Positions 17,963 through 27,432 of a DNA stretch of 64,000 nt are shown piece after piece; position 1 is the stretch's first letter; every line of letters starts with the position of its first letter. The notes beneath the pieces are model-generated. The model did no database searches. It was not told the origin of the DNA and worked only from the letters and a program-made list of their open reading frames with translations. A program made the translations under genes and the position numbers. Source of the DNA: an uncultured Eubacteriales bacterium (GTDB lineage: Bacteria; Bacillota; Clostridia; Oscillospirales; CAG-272); assembly GCA_934385225.1 (NCBI GenBank), contig CAKRPQ010000001.1, positions 1 through 64,000 on the forward strand, written 5' to 3'.

Positions 17963-17988
17963 GGGCGACCGTTCGTGGTCGCCCCTTT
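17963..17988 (+). terminator. Terminator after the HEPN/DUF3644-like gene
   Basis: GGGCGACC (17963-17970) pairs with GGTCGCCC (17977-17984) around a 6-base loop; the following T-run is short. Confidence 0.6.
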
Positions 17989-17994
17989 GCTATG

Positions 17995-18437
17995 CCTGTT
18001 TTGCCTTTTTCTTTTCGGTTGCAATTTCCGCTTTCATCGTTTTTATCAGCTCTGCCAGCTTCTCCTCGCACTCCTCCCGCGTGGTGGCGCAGGTCGTGAA
18101 ACCGCACCCGCTTGCAGTTTGCGCGTTCCAGTATCTTCTGAAACCGATGATAGACCGCCGAAGGGTGTCGCGGTTGCGTGAGGTCAAGCGGGGACGGGAA
18201 AATCCATTCACTGTCGGTTCGCGTTTTCAGTTCTGCCATCAGTTCGAGCATTTCGGACGGCAACAGAATCATGCGGTTGGAGGATTTCGTTTTCGGTGTG
18301 GAGATCAGCACCTTTCCGTTGACCTTCAGCACCTGCCGCGAGATGTGCAGCTCACCTGTTTTCAGATTCAGATCCCGCCATTTCAGCGCGAGAATTTCGC
18401 CTGTCTTTGCAACAGCGGCGGGCTGTCTCTTATCCAT
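17995..18437 (-). pseudogene. Tyrosine recombinase (phage/transposon integrase) remnant
   Basis: Translated on the minus strand from about 18437, the sequence enters a recombinase catalytic domain at TGEILALKWRDLNLKTGELHI, continues through TPKTKSSNR and reaches RFHDLRH. The first catalytic Arg and all sequence before it are missing. Directly after HDLRH the protein frame breaks. In another frame a charged helix (REECEEKLAELIKTMKAEI) runs to a stop at about 17991; such helices usually occur near the N-terminus of these integrases. No catalytic Tyr remains. It is a decayed mobile-element end. Confidence 0.75.
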
Positions 18438-18488
18438 TTCCCGTATGTCGTGGAGGACGTTTTAGCCGAATAAAGCGTCAAAAAGAAG

Positions 18489-18533
18489 CAGCCCAAAAAC
18501 CAAAAATGCGTTTTGGGGCTGCCCCTTTTTTTA
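18489..18533. terminator. Bidirectional terminator hairpin
   Basis: GCAGCCCAAAAAC (18489-18501) pairs with GTTTTGGGGCTGC (18511-18523) with one mismatch and has T-runs on both strands. It mainly serves the minus-strand GH106-like gene ending at 18555. Confidence 0.7.
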
Positions 18534-18554
18534 ATATTTTCCGTTCTTTATCCC

Positions 18555-21500
18555 TTATCCCTTATCCGTCAGAAGCGTCACGGTCGGTGCGCCGAGCAGT
18601 CCCGACGGGCGCAGACGGTAACATTCCGTCCACGAGTCGCCCGTCGTTCTCCATGCGCCCGGATCTATCCAGTCTGTTTTTGCGTCGGCAAGGTGGAGCG
18701 GAGACAGGCAATTATAACGCGGAATATACGCGTTTATTTCGAGCATATGTTCGCCTTTTTTCACCCCGCCAAGCTCCGCCGTGTACGGAGAGTACGCGAT
18801 TACGCTCTTCTTTTCGCCGTCAAGCGTTACGGTCATGACGTGCGCCGAGAAATGTGGGGCATGAATTTTGAGCGTGCCGTTTTCGGGAAGAGTGACGGGA
18901 ATTTTATATGTAAGCACTCCGCCGAAATGCGCAAGTCCCTGCACCGCCACGTCGTCAAAGCCGACTTTTTCTTCGGTTTTGACTATAACGCGTTCCTCGC
19001 CCGCGATCTTCACGCCGAAATTGCCGAGAAGATAGCAATATTCGAGGTCTGTACTTTCGCCAAACGGCAGCGTGACCGTGATGACGTTCTCGCCAATGTC
19101 AAGAGGCGGAAGCGCGACTTTTCTTATCGAGCGGTCGATATAATAGCCGCAGTCCGTGTTCGGAACGGCCTCACCGTTACAGGTTATCTCGGCAACGTCC
19201 GCGTCTTCGAGCGCAAGAAGCGGCGCGGCGATGGGTGTTTCGCAAATGACTGTGAATTTCATCGTCGCCTTATGCGTGACCTCTCTGTTTTTGACGGCGT
19301 AGGGTTGCAGCACGTTCCAGCTTCTCCTCGGAATACCGAGCGCGTCGCGGAGCTCGTTATCGCCGCGCAGTATCTCGGTTTCGGGCGAAAATTCGCCGCC
19401 GTCAAGCGCCATGCACGCCTTATCGAGCAGGTAGACATTCGGCTCGGAGAGCGTATAAGCGACTTTTTTCGGCACGGAAACGGAAATTTCGCGTCCGTAC
19501 CGCTTTTCTTTTTCTTCCTTTTCGGGCAGCCCCGCGTCGTCATTGCCATCGGCATCGTCATCGGCAAAGAAAATAAGCGCGCTGTCGTAGTCGAAAAGGT
19601 CGAGCGTCATATATGTAAAGCCGTCCGCGCGTTTCGACGCTTTGCCGTAGACTTTACCCGTCTGCGTGTCCCATATCTGCGGGAAATACGTTCCGCGAAG
19701 GCGCAGATTTATCGTCTCTTTTCTCGGAATATTTCGGTTATAGGGGTCTTTGCAGTGCGAGAGGAAGAGCCATATGCCGTCGGTATCGCGGCGAAGGCAA
19801 TGAAGAATATTATCCGTGTACGAGCCGTCCTTCCCGCGCAGTTCGAGCGTTCTGAACGGTTCGAGAGCGGAAACGAGAGGCTCTCGCTGAAATTCGATAT
19901 TTTCGGCAAGACGCGAAAGTTTCTTTCCGCGTTCTGTCGGCAAAGCGTTTTCGTATTTCGGCGCGTCGCCGAGAATTATGAGCTTTCCGCCGTCTTTTGC
20001 GAACGCTTCGAGGCGTTCGTATGTGGTCGGACGGAGCGTTTCGCACGCGGGAACGATTATGACGTCGTACTTCATCTCGCCGACACAGAGAGGCGACGTG
20101 CCTTTCTCGCAGACGGACGGCAGAAGTGCCTCGGAAATGAAGTCAAAATCAAGTCCGCCGTAGAGAAGCCACTCGGTTATATTCTTGAAATTTTCGTCGA
20201 GCTGTGCGCGCAGAAATCCCGTTCTGTCGTTCGGTCCGTAGTGGAGCCAATAGCTCTCTATCGGGTGAATGACGCCGATGCGCACCATTGCCTTTCCGCG
20301 TGTAAGCGCGGTATTAACGCGCGCAAAGTGGTCTTCGACGTAGCCGAATTCGGGATAGTAGGGCGACTGATAGGAAATAGAGCCGGGGTAATCGCGCTTC
20401 GCCTCGCCCTTCATCGAAACCCACGAAAGGTGCGGTACGCGGACGGTCACGCCGAGTGCCGCCTGCCAGTCGCCGTAGAGCTTGAAGCCGCGGAAGTCGA
20501 AATCCCAGTTCGTAACGCCGTAAAGCTCGCTCGTCATTCCCGCTTTGCCGTACTGGCGCACGACGGACTGCGTCTGTTTTGCCGTCGTCAGTTCGCGGTT
20601 TGCGACAAGCATATCTATGCCGGGAATACCGAAAGCGGGATAGGAGCGCATTGCCTCGCCTATGGCGGAGGTCTGGTTGAAGAGCGTATCCTCACCGAAG
20701 AGGTGTCCCGTCATAAGAATTCCGTGCTTTTCGCACCACGCGCCGTATCTGCCCGCAAATGTCTCCGAAAAACGGTCGCAGACGTGGTCGTGAAAGCGGT
20801 ATCGTATGACGGACGGCACGCCGTCCGCTTTTTCAAAGAAAAGTTCGGGAAGATGTTCAAGGAGCGACACGCCGTACTTTTCGCGGAAAGAGGCGTCAAG
20901 GTCGTCCGTCCACGGGATACGCGCTTCCCTGCTCTCTTTTGCAAATGTAAGCGGGCGGTCGGCATTAAACTGCGGCTCGTCCGTAAAAATCGCGGGAACT
21001 GTGCCGCCGAAAAGATCGCCGACTTTTTCGTAATATTTTTCGTGCGTCACTTCAAGGAAGCGATCAACAGCCCTCGGATTCATCGCGTCGATATAGGTCT
21101 GCCCGTTATGCCACGGCTCGGACGGTTCGAGCGTGCGGTAGGCATACAGGAGCGTGCCCTCCGCCTCATCTTTTTCGCTGTCGTCAAGCATTCTGTAAGA
21201 AACGAGGTCGCCCTTATCATTGAGCTTCACGTCGTAACGCGCGAGAAGAACGGGGTCTGTATCGGCGTCGTAATCGAGCCTGTCGCGCCTGAAAAGCACG
21301 CGTCTGCCGCGGAGACTGCGATCCCTTGTGACGATACCGCCCGCGGGTCCCGACGCATAGCGATCCTCATCGTAGAGCCATGCGAGCATATTGTTTTCCC
21401 GCGCATGAAGCACGCAGTCGCGGACGAGATCCATAAATTCGTCGCCGAGATACGGCGTTGCGAGTCCCGTGCGGACGTGCATATGGAATCCGCCGAATCC

Positions 21501-21653
21501 CATCTCGCGGAAAATGTCGATCTGGCGCAGAAGCTCATCGTGTTCAAGGCGGCAGTTCCATGCCCAGAACGGTGCGGCGCGGTACTCCGACGTCGGCTTT
21601 TCAAAAAGTGATCTGTTAAGGCTTTTTTCGGAGCGGTTTTTTTCGTATATCAT
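18555..21653 (-). CDS. GH106-like glycosidase (alpha-L-rhamnosidase family)
   Basis: A 1032-residue protein. Its N-terminus FEKPTSEYRAAPFWAWNCRLEHDELLRQI, then MGFGGFHMHVRTGL and LAWLYDEDRYASGPAGG, is typical of the GH106/Glyco_hydro_106 family. A catalytic-barrel region, a Rossmann-like segment (about 560-640) and C-terminal beta-sandwich regions follow. There is no signal peptide, so action is probably cytoplasmic on imported rhamnosyl or similar oligosaccharides. The start at 21653 has GGGAG about 6 bases upstream; the longer frame has no such site. The gene is single, with a promoter at 21690-21718 and a bidirectional terminator. Confidence 0.75.
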   Translation of the reverse strand: MIYEKNRSEKSLNRSLFEKPTSEYRAAPFWAWNCRLEHDELLRQIDIFREMGFGGFHMHVRTGLATPYLGDEFMDLVRDCVLHARENNMLAWLYDEDRYASGPAGGIVTRDRSLRGRRVLFRRDRLDYDADTDPVLLARYDVKLNDKGDLVSYRMLDDSEKDEAEGTLLYAYRTLEPSEPWHNGQTYIDAMNPRAVDRFLEVTHEKYYEKVGDLFGGTVPAIFTDEPQFNADRPLTFAKESREARIPWTDDLDASFREKYGVSLLEHLPELFFEKADGVPSVIRYRFHDHVCDRFSETFAGRYGAWCEKHGILMTGHLFGEDTLFNQTSAIGEAMRSYPAFGIPGIDMLVANRELTTAKQTQSVVRQYGKAGMTSELYGVTNWDFDFRGFKLYGDWQAALGVTVRVPHLSWVSMKGEAKRDYPGSISYQSPYYPEFGYVEDHFARVNTALTRGKAMVRIGVIHPIESYWLHYGPNDRTGFLRAQLDENFKNITEWLLYGGLDFDFISEALLPSVCEKGTSPLCVGEMKYDVIIVPACETLRPTTYERLEAFAKDGGKLIILGDAPKYENALPTERGKKLSRLAENIEFQREPLVSALEPFRTLELRGKDGSYTDNILHCLRRDTDGIWLFLSHCKDPYNRNIPRKETINLRLRGTYFPQIWDTQTGKVYGKASKRADGFTYMTLDLFDYDSALIFFADDDADGNDDAGLPEKEEKEKRYGREISVSVPKKVAYTLSEPNVYLLDKACMALDGGEFSPETEILRGDNELRDALGIPRRSWNVLQPYAVKNREVTHKATMKFTVICETPIAAPLLALEDADVAEITCNGEAVPNTDCGYYIDRSIRKVALPPLDIGENVITVTLPFGESTDLEYCYLLGNFGVKIAGEERVIVKTEEKVGFDDVAVQGLAHFGGVLTYKIPVTLPENGTLKIHAPHFSAHVMTVTLDGEKKSVIAYSPYTAELGGVKKGEHMLEINAYIPRYNCLSPLHLADAKTDWIDPGAWRTTGDSWTECYRLRPSGLLGAPTVTLLTDKG

Positions 21654-21689
21654 ATTTCTCCCTCTCTTGAAATAAATAATATCGGTTAA

Positions 21690-21718
21690 ATTATAACATA
21701 ACAAAACACCGGTTTCAA
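21690..21718 (-). promoter_or_regulatory. Promoter of the GH106-like gene
   Basis: TTGAAA (complement of 21713-21718) and TATAAT (complement of 21690-21695), 17-base spacer. Confidence 0.65.
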
Positions 21719-21798
21719 TGGATTTTTGCACAATCTTTTTGTGTTTTTTGGATTTTTGTTGTCTTTCACGGTAAATTATTAAAAAATCCTGAAAACCG

Positions 21799-21827
21799 TT
21801 GAAAAATCAAACGAGCCGTGCTATACT
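21799..21827 (+). promoter_or_regulatory. Promoter of the alpha/beta hydrolase gene
   Basis: TTGAAA (21799-21804) and TATACT (21822-21827), 17-base spacer, 36 bases before the start at 21863. Confidence 0.6.
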
Positions 21828-21862
21828 AATGTTGGCAAATACCGCTTGACGGAGGTATCAAA

Positions 21863-22468
21863 ATGAAAAAACTTGTTATATACATACACGGAAAAGGCGG
21901 AAGCGCCTCAGAGGCAAAGCACTACGAACCGCTTTTCGCGGACTGCGACGTTATCGGGTTTGACTACACGTCGGAGACACCGTGGCAGGCGAAAGAGGAA
22001 TTTACGCGCTTTTTCGACAAAAAGCGGGATGAATACGGCGATATTACTCTTATCGCGAACAGCATCGGAGCGTTCTTTTCGCTGTGTTCCCTCTCGGAAA
22101 AGCAGATAGACAGAGCATTTCTCATCTCTCCCGTTGCAGACATGGAAAAGCTGATCTCGGATATGCTCATGTGGGCGGGCAAGAGCGAGGACGAGCTTCG
22201 CGAGCGCGGCGAAATTCCGACCGATTTCGGCGAAACGCTCTCGTGGGACTATCTCCGCTACGTTCGCGAAAATCCGATAAAGATAAAATGGGGCGCGAAA
22301 ACAAAAATCCTCTACGGCGACGGCGACAATCTGACGTCGCCCGAAACAATAAAAGCCTTTGCCGAGCGCACGGGCGCTTCTCTCACCGTTATGCACGGCG
22401 GCGAGCACTGGTTTCACACGGAGGAGCAGATGAAATTTCTTGACAACTGGATTCTCTCGAAAAAATAA
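21863..22468 (+). CDS. Alpha/beta hydrolase
   Basis: A 201-residue compact alpha/beta hydrolase. The oxyanion region is IYIHGKGGSASEAKHY. The nucleophile elbow is IANSIGAFF, with Ala at the first glycine position. The acid is likely in LYGDGDNLTS and the catalytic His in GGEHWFHTEEQ. There is no lid domain or signal peptide. Substrate is unknown. GGAGG lies before the ATG. The MmcQ/YjbR-like gene follows within 45 bases. Confidence 0.75.
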   Translation: MKKLVIYIHGKGGSASEAKHYEPLFADCDVIGFDYTSETPWQAKEEFTRFFDKKRDEYGDITLIANSIGAFFSLCSLSEKQIDRAFLISPVADMEKLISDMLMWAGKSEDELRERGEIPTDFGETLSWDYLRYVRENPIKIKWGAKTKILYGDGDNLTSPETIKAFAERTGASLTVMHGGEHWFHTEEQMKFLDNWILSKK

Positions 22469-22511
22469 GATCGGCCTGCCCCAAAACGCAAGAAAAGGAG
22501 AAAACACGGCT

Positions 22512-22904
22512 ATGACTATGTCACGGGAATCCTTTCTCGAATACTGCAAAGAACGTTTCGGAACATCGCCCGACTATCCATTTGAGGATAACGCAGACGC
22601 GGCTGTTCTGCGACACGGTGACAACCGCAAATGGTACGCGCTTCTTATTCGTGTTCCGCGGCGGAAATTCGGTCTTGACGATGGCGGAACGGCAGACGTT
22701 GTCAACCTGAAACTGCCAGCCGAAATGTTCGGTTCGTTTGGCATAGCGGACGGCGTTTATCCCGCATATCACATGAACAAACTTCACTGGGTATCGGTGC
22801 TGCTCGCGGACGCTTCGGACGAGACCGTCCGTTTTCTCACAAACGCAAGCTACGAGGCGACAAAAAGCCGAAAAGGCTTAAAACGCGGCTCGCGTCCCCG
22901 CTAA
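22512..22904 (+). CDS. MmcQ/YjbR-family protein
   Basis: A 130-residue protein of the MmcQ/YjbR family (PF04237). Typical features are FGTSPDYPFEDNADAAVLRH, KWYALLIRV, VVNLKLPAEMF and the C-terminal HWVSVLLADASDETVRFLTNASYEAT. The fold is CyaY-like and probably binds DNA or protein; the cellular role is unclear. The start at 22512 is chosen for GGAG 11 bases upstream; 22518 is also possible. Confidence 0.8.
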   Translation: MTMSRESFLEYCKERFGTSPDYPFEDNADAAVLRHGDNRKWYALLIRVPRRKFGLDDGGTADVVNLKLPAEMFGSFGIADGVYPAYHMNKLHWVSVLLADASDETVRFLTNASYEATKSRKGLKRGSRPR

Positions 22905-22964
22905 GAGCGGAATTCTTCTCCCGACGCATAGCACAATAGTTCTCTTTTTCGGCACAATACTGTC

Positions 22965-22993
22965 TTTACTTTTGTGAAATTCGGGGTTATAAT
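22965..22993 (+). promoter_or_regulatory. Promoter of the quinone-oxidoreductase-like gene
   Basis: TTTACT (22965-22970) and TATAAT (22988-22993) with a 17-base spacer, 30 bases before the start at 23024. Confidence 0.6.
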
Positions 22994-23023
22994 TATTACA
23001 AATAAAATTCGGAGGTAACACAA

Positions 23024-24010
23024 ATGAAAGCGATACTTGTCGGAAAAAACAAGGAACTCACATGGAGCGACGTACCGAATCCCATTATGGGCGATGAGGA
23101 CGTTCTCGTCGAAATACACTACGCCGCGATTAATCGCGCGGATCTTATGCAGAGAGACGGCGACTATCCGCCTCCTCCCGGCTGCCCCGATTGGATGGGT
23201 CTTGAAATTTCGGGAATCATTAAGGAAATGGGCAAAGCCGCAAAAGAAAAGAGCAATTTCAAGGTAGGCGATGCCGTCTGCGCGCTTCTCGGCGGCGGCG
23301 GATACGCGGAATACGTAAACGTGAAATACGATATGCTTATGCCCGTCCCCGAAGGCTGCTCTCTCCTTGAAGCCGCCGCAATGCCCGAAGCCTTTGCCAC
23401 CTCGTACCTGAACCTCTTTATCGAGGGCAAAATCGAGCGCGGAAACACGCTCCTTATGCACGCGGGCGCAAGCGGACTCGCAAGCGTTCTTATCCCCATG
23501 GCAAGAGCGTTCGGCGTAAGAGTAATTTCGACGGTCATAAACGACGAATATATAGAAAAGGTCAAAAAACTCGGCGCGGAAATCGTCGTAAATACAAAAA
23601 AAGAGGACATTGCGGAAGTTCTCAAAAAGCAGCTTGACGAGGGACACCCCGTCGACGTTGCGATCGACTGCCTCGGCGGCGAGATGATGGGCAGATGCCT
23701 GCCGTATATGCAGAGAGGCGGAAGATGGATCATGCTCGCGACGCTCGCGGGCGATATGACAGAGGTCAATCTCAAAAACATCTACGTCCGCAACATTCGC
23801 ATAATCGGCAGCACGCTCCGTTCGAGAACGCCCGCGGTAAAGGCGCAAATCCTTTCCGAGCTGGTTAAAAACATCTGGCCGAAGGTGACAAGCGGCGAAG
23901 TTCGCGCGACCGTTCACGCGACCTACCCGATAACGGAAGCAGAAGAAGGTCAGAGGCAGCTCTCCGAAGGCAAGAGCGTCGGCAAAGTCGTGCTTGTAGT
24001 AAAGGAATAA
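23024..24010 (+). CDS. PIG3-type NAD(P)H quinone oxidoreductase
   Basis: A 328-residue zinc-independent medium-chain dehydrogenase/reductase. The N-terminal half contains AAINRADLMQRDGDYPPPPGCPDWMGLEISG, the hallmark of the PIG3-like quinone reductases. The cofactor-binding motif is HAGASGLASVLIPMARAFG, followed by the expected DCLGG and GRWIMLATLAG. It likely reduces quinones or enones with NADPH in the cytoplasm. It has its own promoter, a GGAGG site and a strong terminator, so it is monocistronic. Confidence 0.88.
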   Translation: MKAILVGKNKELTWSDVPNPIMGDEDVLVEIHYAAINRADLMQRDGDYPPPPGCPDWMGLEISGIIKEMGKAAKEKSNFKVGDAVCALLGGGGYAEYVNVKYDMLMPVPEGCSLLEAAAMPEAFATSYLNLFIEGKIERGNTLLMHAGASGLASVLIPMARAFGVRVISTVINDEYIEKVKKLGAEIVVNTKKEDIAEVLKKQLDEGHPVDVAIDCLGGEMMGRCLPYMQRGGRWIMLATLAGDMTEVNLKNIYVRNIRIIGSTLRSRTPAVKAQILSELVKNIWPKVTSGEVRATVHATYPITEAEEGQRQLSEGKSVGKVVLVVKE

Positions 24011-24023
24011 TAAGTCGAAAATA

Positions 24024-24062
24024 AAGGGCAGCCGCAAAACATTGAGTTATGCGGCTGCCCTT
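24024..24062. terminator. Bidirectional terminator between the convergent oxidoreductase and holA genes
   Basis: AAGGGCAGCCGC (24024-24035) pairs with GCGGCTGCCCTT (24051-24062). T-rich sequence follows on both strands. Confidence 0.8.
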
Positions 24063-24064
24063 CT

Positions 24065-25096
24065 TTACTCCGAGCAGATGAACATTTCTATTGCGCCGTA
24101 CCCCTGCGGAGAGAGTTTAAGGCGTCTGTCCGTCTCGGCGCAAAGTTCTATTCGCCGATAAAGCGTTTTGTAGTCTGTCTTTTGCGCCGCGCGCGCGTAA
24201 ATTTTCGCGCGGTATTCGTTCATTATCTTCGCTTTTCCTATATCGGCGCATGTCATTCCGTCGTCGATCAGGCGTTTTATCGTCAGAATATCGCATATCG
24301 TCCGCGAAATATCGCCGAAAATTATCAGCGGATCGACTCGTCTGAATTTGAGGAAATCAAGAATTTCAAGTGCGTCGCCGTTTCGTCCCTCCATAACGGC
24401 ATTTGCAAATGCAAAGCTGTCAAAATCTGTCTCCGAAACGCAGACGTTCCGTATATCCGCCTCGGTTACGCTGTCGCGCCCGTTCCACAGCACATACGCG
24501 CAGAGCTTTTCAGCCTCGCCCGACAGGCGGAACATATCGCCGCCGCAGTAATCGACAAAGAAACGCGCCGTTTTCTCGTCCGCTTTCACACCGCCGTGTT
24601 CAAAATGCTTTATCGCCCAGCCGCAAAGGCGCGCGGGCGAGACTTTTTCAAATCGGACAAGCGACAGGTATTCGCCGAGTTTTGTCAGGAGCGCCGACGG
24701 CTTCTGCGCGGAATACCCTTCGTCGATAAGCCCCGCCGCGACGTTTATTATAAGCACGTTGTAGTCGTATTCGGGAAGCACGGCAAGAACTTCGCAGATA
24801 TCCGCAATATCGCTCTGCCTCATCGCCGTGAAATCAAGTCCCGAAACCGTCACGAGCTTTTTCTCGCTCGACATCGGCGGCGGCATAAGCGCGTCAAGGA
24901 GCTTTGCGGGCGTAAAATCGAGCGCGTCGATGCGTATATCGTTGAAAAAGGCGAAACTTTCATCAGTCGAAACGGCGGCGCGCGCGGTTCTTAAAGCGTT
25001 CGCCTTCATATAGTCCTCGTCGCCGTAGAAAAGATAGCCCGTCGCGGGTCTTACCTTCACTTCTTTTCTGAATTCCGACTCTGTCATTATCTTCAT
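24065..25096 (-). CDS. holA: DNA polymerase III delta subunit
   Basis: A 343-residue HolA, the clamp-loader subunit that opens the sliding clamp. The N-terminal YLFYGDEDYMKANAL corresponds to the degenerate AAA+ nucleotide region, followed by domains typical of delta (CGGDMFRLSGEAEKLCAYV, then FAFANAVMEGRNGDALEILDFL, and the C-terminal collar helices). The start overlaps the stop of the upstream membrane-protein gene by 4 bases (ATGA), so expression is coupled. The length matches the family. Confidence 0.9.
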   Translation of the reverse strand: MKIMTESEFRKEVKVRPATGYLFYGDEDYMKANALRTARAAVSTDESFAFFNDIRIDALDFTPAKLLDALMPPPMSSEKKLVTVSGLDFTAMRQSDIADICEVLAVLPEYDYNVLIINVAAGLIDEGYSAQKPSALLTKLGEYLSLVRFEKVSPARLCGWAIKHFEHGGVKADEKTARFFVDYCGGDMFRLSGEAEKLCAYVLWNGRDSVTEADIRNVCVSETDFDSFAFANAVMEGRNGDALEILDFLKFRRVDPLIIFGDISRTICDILTIKRLIDDGMTCADIGKAKIMNEYRAKIYARAAQKTDYKTLYRRIELCAETDRRLKLSPQGYGAIEMFICSE

Positions 25097-26388
25097 CTCT
25101 GTTCACCCGCGATAACGCCTTTGCCCGTCGCTTTTATTTCGTCCGATGCCGTCACGACCGAGAACGGCGCTCCATAGAATGTCATTGCCGTCTGCACGGA
25201 GGTGTCAGAAACATCGCCGCCAAGAAAAGCGACGAGATTTGCGTAGAGAACGTCTACGGGATCGCCCGTTTCATAATCGAGCGCGAGCGAGCTTGCGATA
25301 TTCTCCGTGCCGTTCTCGCCCGTCGCCGCGTTTATGTTCGGTGAGCGGTGAACGCCGCCCGCCTCATAGTACATAATTTCGCCCTCGTAGAGCGGGAACG
25401 AGCGCAGGAGGCTCGCCGAGCTTCCGCGTTTTACCGCCGCCGACGCAATGATTTCAGGCGAATAGCCCTCGTTATAGCCGTACATACAGTATTCGCCGCC
25501 CTCGTGTTCGGAAAGAGACACGGTAAGACCGCTCGCGGTATAGGCGTAGCCGTTTTTGTAGCCGTTTTCTTCGAGTGCAGAGCAGATTATGCGCAGTCTG
25601 TATGCGTCCGCGAGCAGATTCGGGTCAAGAATACACGTCCCGTACTCGTTTTCGCGCAGAAAGTCAAGATATTCGTCCGCGACGGTGAACTTCACCGTAT
25701 ATTTTTCGTCGTCAAGAAACTCAATGTCAAAATAATCGGGGTTTGATGTCATTTCGGCAAGACGCGCGATGCGCTCCGCCGTTTTTTCGTTTACGGACGG
25801 ATCAAATTCGGTTGCCTCCTCCGCTTCGAGCGACAGTATTGCGTTCCATTCTTCAAAAAGCGCGCCCGCAAAAAGGTTATAGCCCGTCCCAGCCGCGCCC
25901 TCGCGCGTTTTTTTCGCAGCGTCGGCAAGGATTCCGTAAAGCTCTTTTCCGACGCTCACTTCTTCCCCGACCGACGCGTTGAGCGTCGCGATATTGGAAT
26001 ATCCGTCATAAGTATTCTTCGCGTCAAGCAGCTTATAGGAGCGCAGGAGCGCCTGCGAATAGACGTCGCCGAGCTGTTTTATGCCGTTCCTTATTTCCGC
26101 GCTTTCGCCCGTGAAGTAATATTTCAGGTGAAAACCGACCGAATACATCGGCGTTTCCTGATTTTTTTCGGCGGATATATCGTAGTAGCCCTCGTCGCGG
26201 TGAATGACGCGCGAAACGCCGTAGGAAAAGGCGACAATGGCGACGGTAAACGCGACGATAAAGAGCGCAAGCCGCAAGCCGACGTGCTTTTCGCTCACCT
26301 CTATATTGTCCTTATCGCCTTTTTCCTTTTTCTCTTTTATTTTTTTCGGATCGGCGGTGCTGTTTTCGTCTTTTTTTCCGAATTTCAC
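25093..26388 (-). CDS. Membrane-anchored protein with faint ApbE resemblance
   Basis: A 431-residue protein with a charged lysine-rich N-terminus, one transmembrane helix at about residues 38-58 (RLALFIVAFTVAIVAFSYGV) and a large outer domain. NTYDGYSNIATLNASVGEEVSVGKELYGIL and the later YRLRIICSALEENGYKNGYAYTASGLTVSL follow the order of ApbE flavin transferase motifs, but the glycine-rich and metal-binding signatures are degenerate, so enzymatic function is doubtful. The GTG start at 26388 has GAGG 7 bases upstream; the longer frame runs through the opp terminator and is unlikely. Confidence 0.55.
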   Translation of the reverse strand: MKFGKKDENSTADPKKIKEKKEKGDKDNIEVSEKHVGLRLALFIVAFTVAIVAFSYGVSRVIHRDEGYYDISAEKNQETPMYSVGFHLKYYFTGESAEIRNGIKQLGDVYSQALLRSYKLLDAKNTYDGYSNIATLNASVGEEVSVGKELYGILADAAKKTREGAAGTGYNLFAGALFEEWNAILSLEAEEATEFDPSVNEKTAERIARLAEMTSNPDYFDIEFLDDEKYTVKFTVADEYLDFLRENEYGTCILDPNLLADAYRLRIICSALEENGYKNGYAYTASGLTVSLSEHEGGEYCMYGYNEGYSPEIIASAAVKRGSSASLLRSFPLYEGEIMYYEAGGVHRSPNINAATGENGTENIASSLALDYETGDPVDVLYANLVAFLGGDVSDTSVQTAMTFYGAPFSVVTASDEIKATGKGVIAGEQR

Positions 26389-26425
26389 TTTTTTACCTCT
26401 TGTTTCTTGTTTTTCGGCGGATAGT

Positions 26426-26463
26426 AAAATATCGTCCCAAAGCAAAGAAAGGGACGATATTTT
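26426..26463 (-). terminator. Terminator of the opp operon
   Basis: A 13-bp perfect stem, AAAATATCGTCCC (26426-26438) with GGGACGATATTTT (26451-26463), lies just after the oppF stop codon. Confidence 0.8.
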
Positions 26464-26473
26464 CTGCTCGGTT

Positions 26474-27421
26474 TTATCCGAATCTGACCTGTTTATAATG
26501 CTCTGTCTCCTCCGCGTTTCCGAACACCATATGACCGTTTCCGATATCGACAAGGCTCGGCTTTTCGGTCTCGTAATGATGTATCGACGGGTCATAGACG
26601 AACAGTTTCTTGTTCTTCTCTATGATCGGGTCCGGAACGGGTATTGCGGACATAAGCGACTTTGTATAGGGGTGAAGCGGGTACTTGAAGAGTTCCTCCG
26701 TCTCGGCGATCTCCATAATGCGTCCCTTATAAATAACGACGATACGGTCGCTTATAAAGCGGACTATCGAGAGGTCGTGCGCGATGAAGAGGTAGGTAAG
26801 TCCTCTTTCCTTCTGGAACTTTTTGAGAAGGTTAAGCACCTGCGCGCGTATCGACACGTCGAGTGCGGAAATAGGCTCGTCCGCAACGATAAATTCAGGC
26901 TCCATTACGAGCGAACGCGCAAGACCGACACGCTGACGCTGACCGCCCGAAAACTCGTGCGGGTAACGTGTGAGGTGTTCGGGAAGAAGTCCGACCTCGC
27001 GCGTGATGTTCTCTATTTTCGCCATTCTGTCCTTCTCGTCCTTGTAAAGGTGGAAGTTGTAAAGTCCCTCGGAAATGATATATTCTATCGTCGCGCGCTC
27101 GTTAAGAGAAGCGGCGGGATCCTGGAATATCATCTGAATTTTTCTGATCACTTCGCGGTCGTCCTTGCGGGAGAGTTTACCCGAAATCTTTTTACCGTCG
27201 TAGTAGATCGCGCCCGCGGAGCAGGGGTTGATACGGACGATTGCTCTGCCTATCGTCGTTTTGCCCGAACCCGACTCGCCGACAAGAGAAAGCGTTTCGC
27301 CCTTGTAGATATCGAAGCTGACGTTGTCAACCGCCTTGAACGACTTCCTGCCGCGTCCGAAAACGACGTCAAGATTCTGTATAGACAGGATCGGTTTCTT
27401 CTCGCTCTTATTGCTATCCAT
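26474..27421 (-). CDS. oppF: Peptide ABC transporter ATPase, OppF type
   Basis: A 315-residue ABC ATPase of normal OppF/DppF length. Walker A is GESGSGKTT, the Q-loop [15 protein letters not shown], the signature [15 protein letters not shown], Walker [14 protein letters not shown] and the switch His in IAHDLS. The C-terminus carries the oligopeptide-transporter extension ([16 protein letters not shown]). It pairs with the enlarged OppD upstream to power OppBC. It is the last gene of the operon, 11 bases after oppD, and is followed by a terminator. Confidence 0.92.
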   Translation of the reverse strand: MDSNKSEKKPILSIQNLDVVFGRGRKSFKAVDNVSFDIYKGETLSLVGESGSGKTTIGRAIVRINPCSAGAIYYDGKKISGKLSRKDDREVIRKIQMIFQDPAASLNERATIEYIISEGLYNFHLYKDEKDRMAKIENITREVGLLPEHLTRYPHEFSGGQRQRVGLARSLVMEPEFIVADEPISALDVSIRAQVLNLLKKFQKERGLTYLFIAHDLSIVRFISDRIVVIYKGRIMEIAETEELFKYPLHPYTKSLMSAIPVPDPIIEKNKKLFVYDPSIHHYETEKPSLVDIGNGHMVFGNAEETEHYKQVRFG

Positions 27422-27432
27422 AACGCTCCTCC

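Noticed and set aside
18513..21611. A 1032-residue open frame on the plus strand opposite the GH106-like gene
   Set aside because: It has no family motifs, no ribosome-binding site and an Arg/Phe/Val-rich composition typical of antisense frames in genes with GC-rich third positions. The minus strand has clear GH106 motifs, an SD and a promoter.
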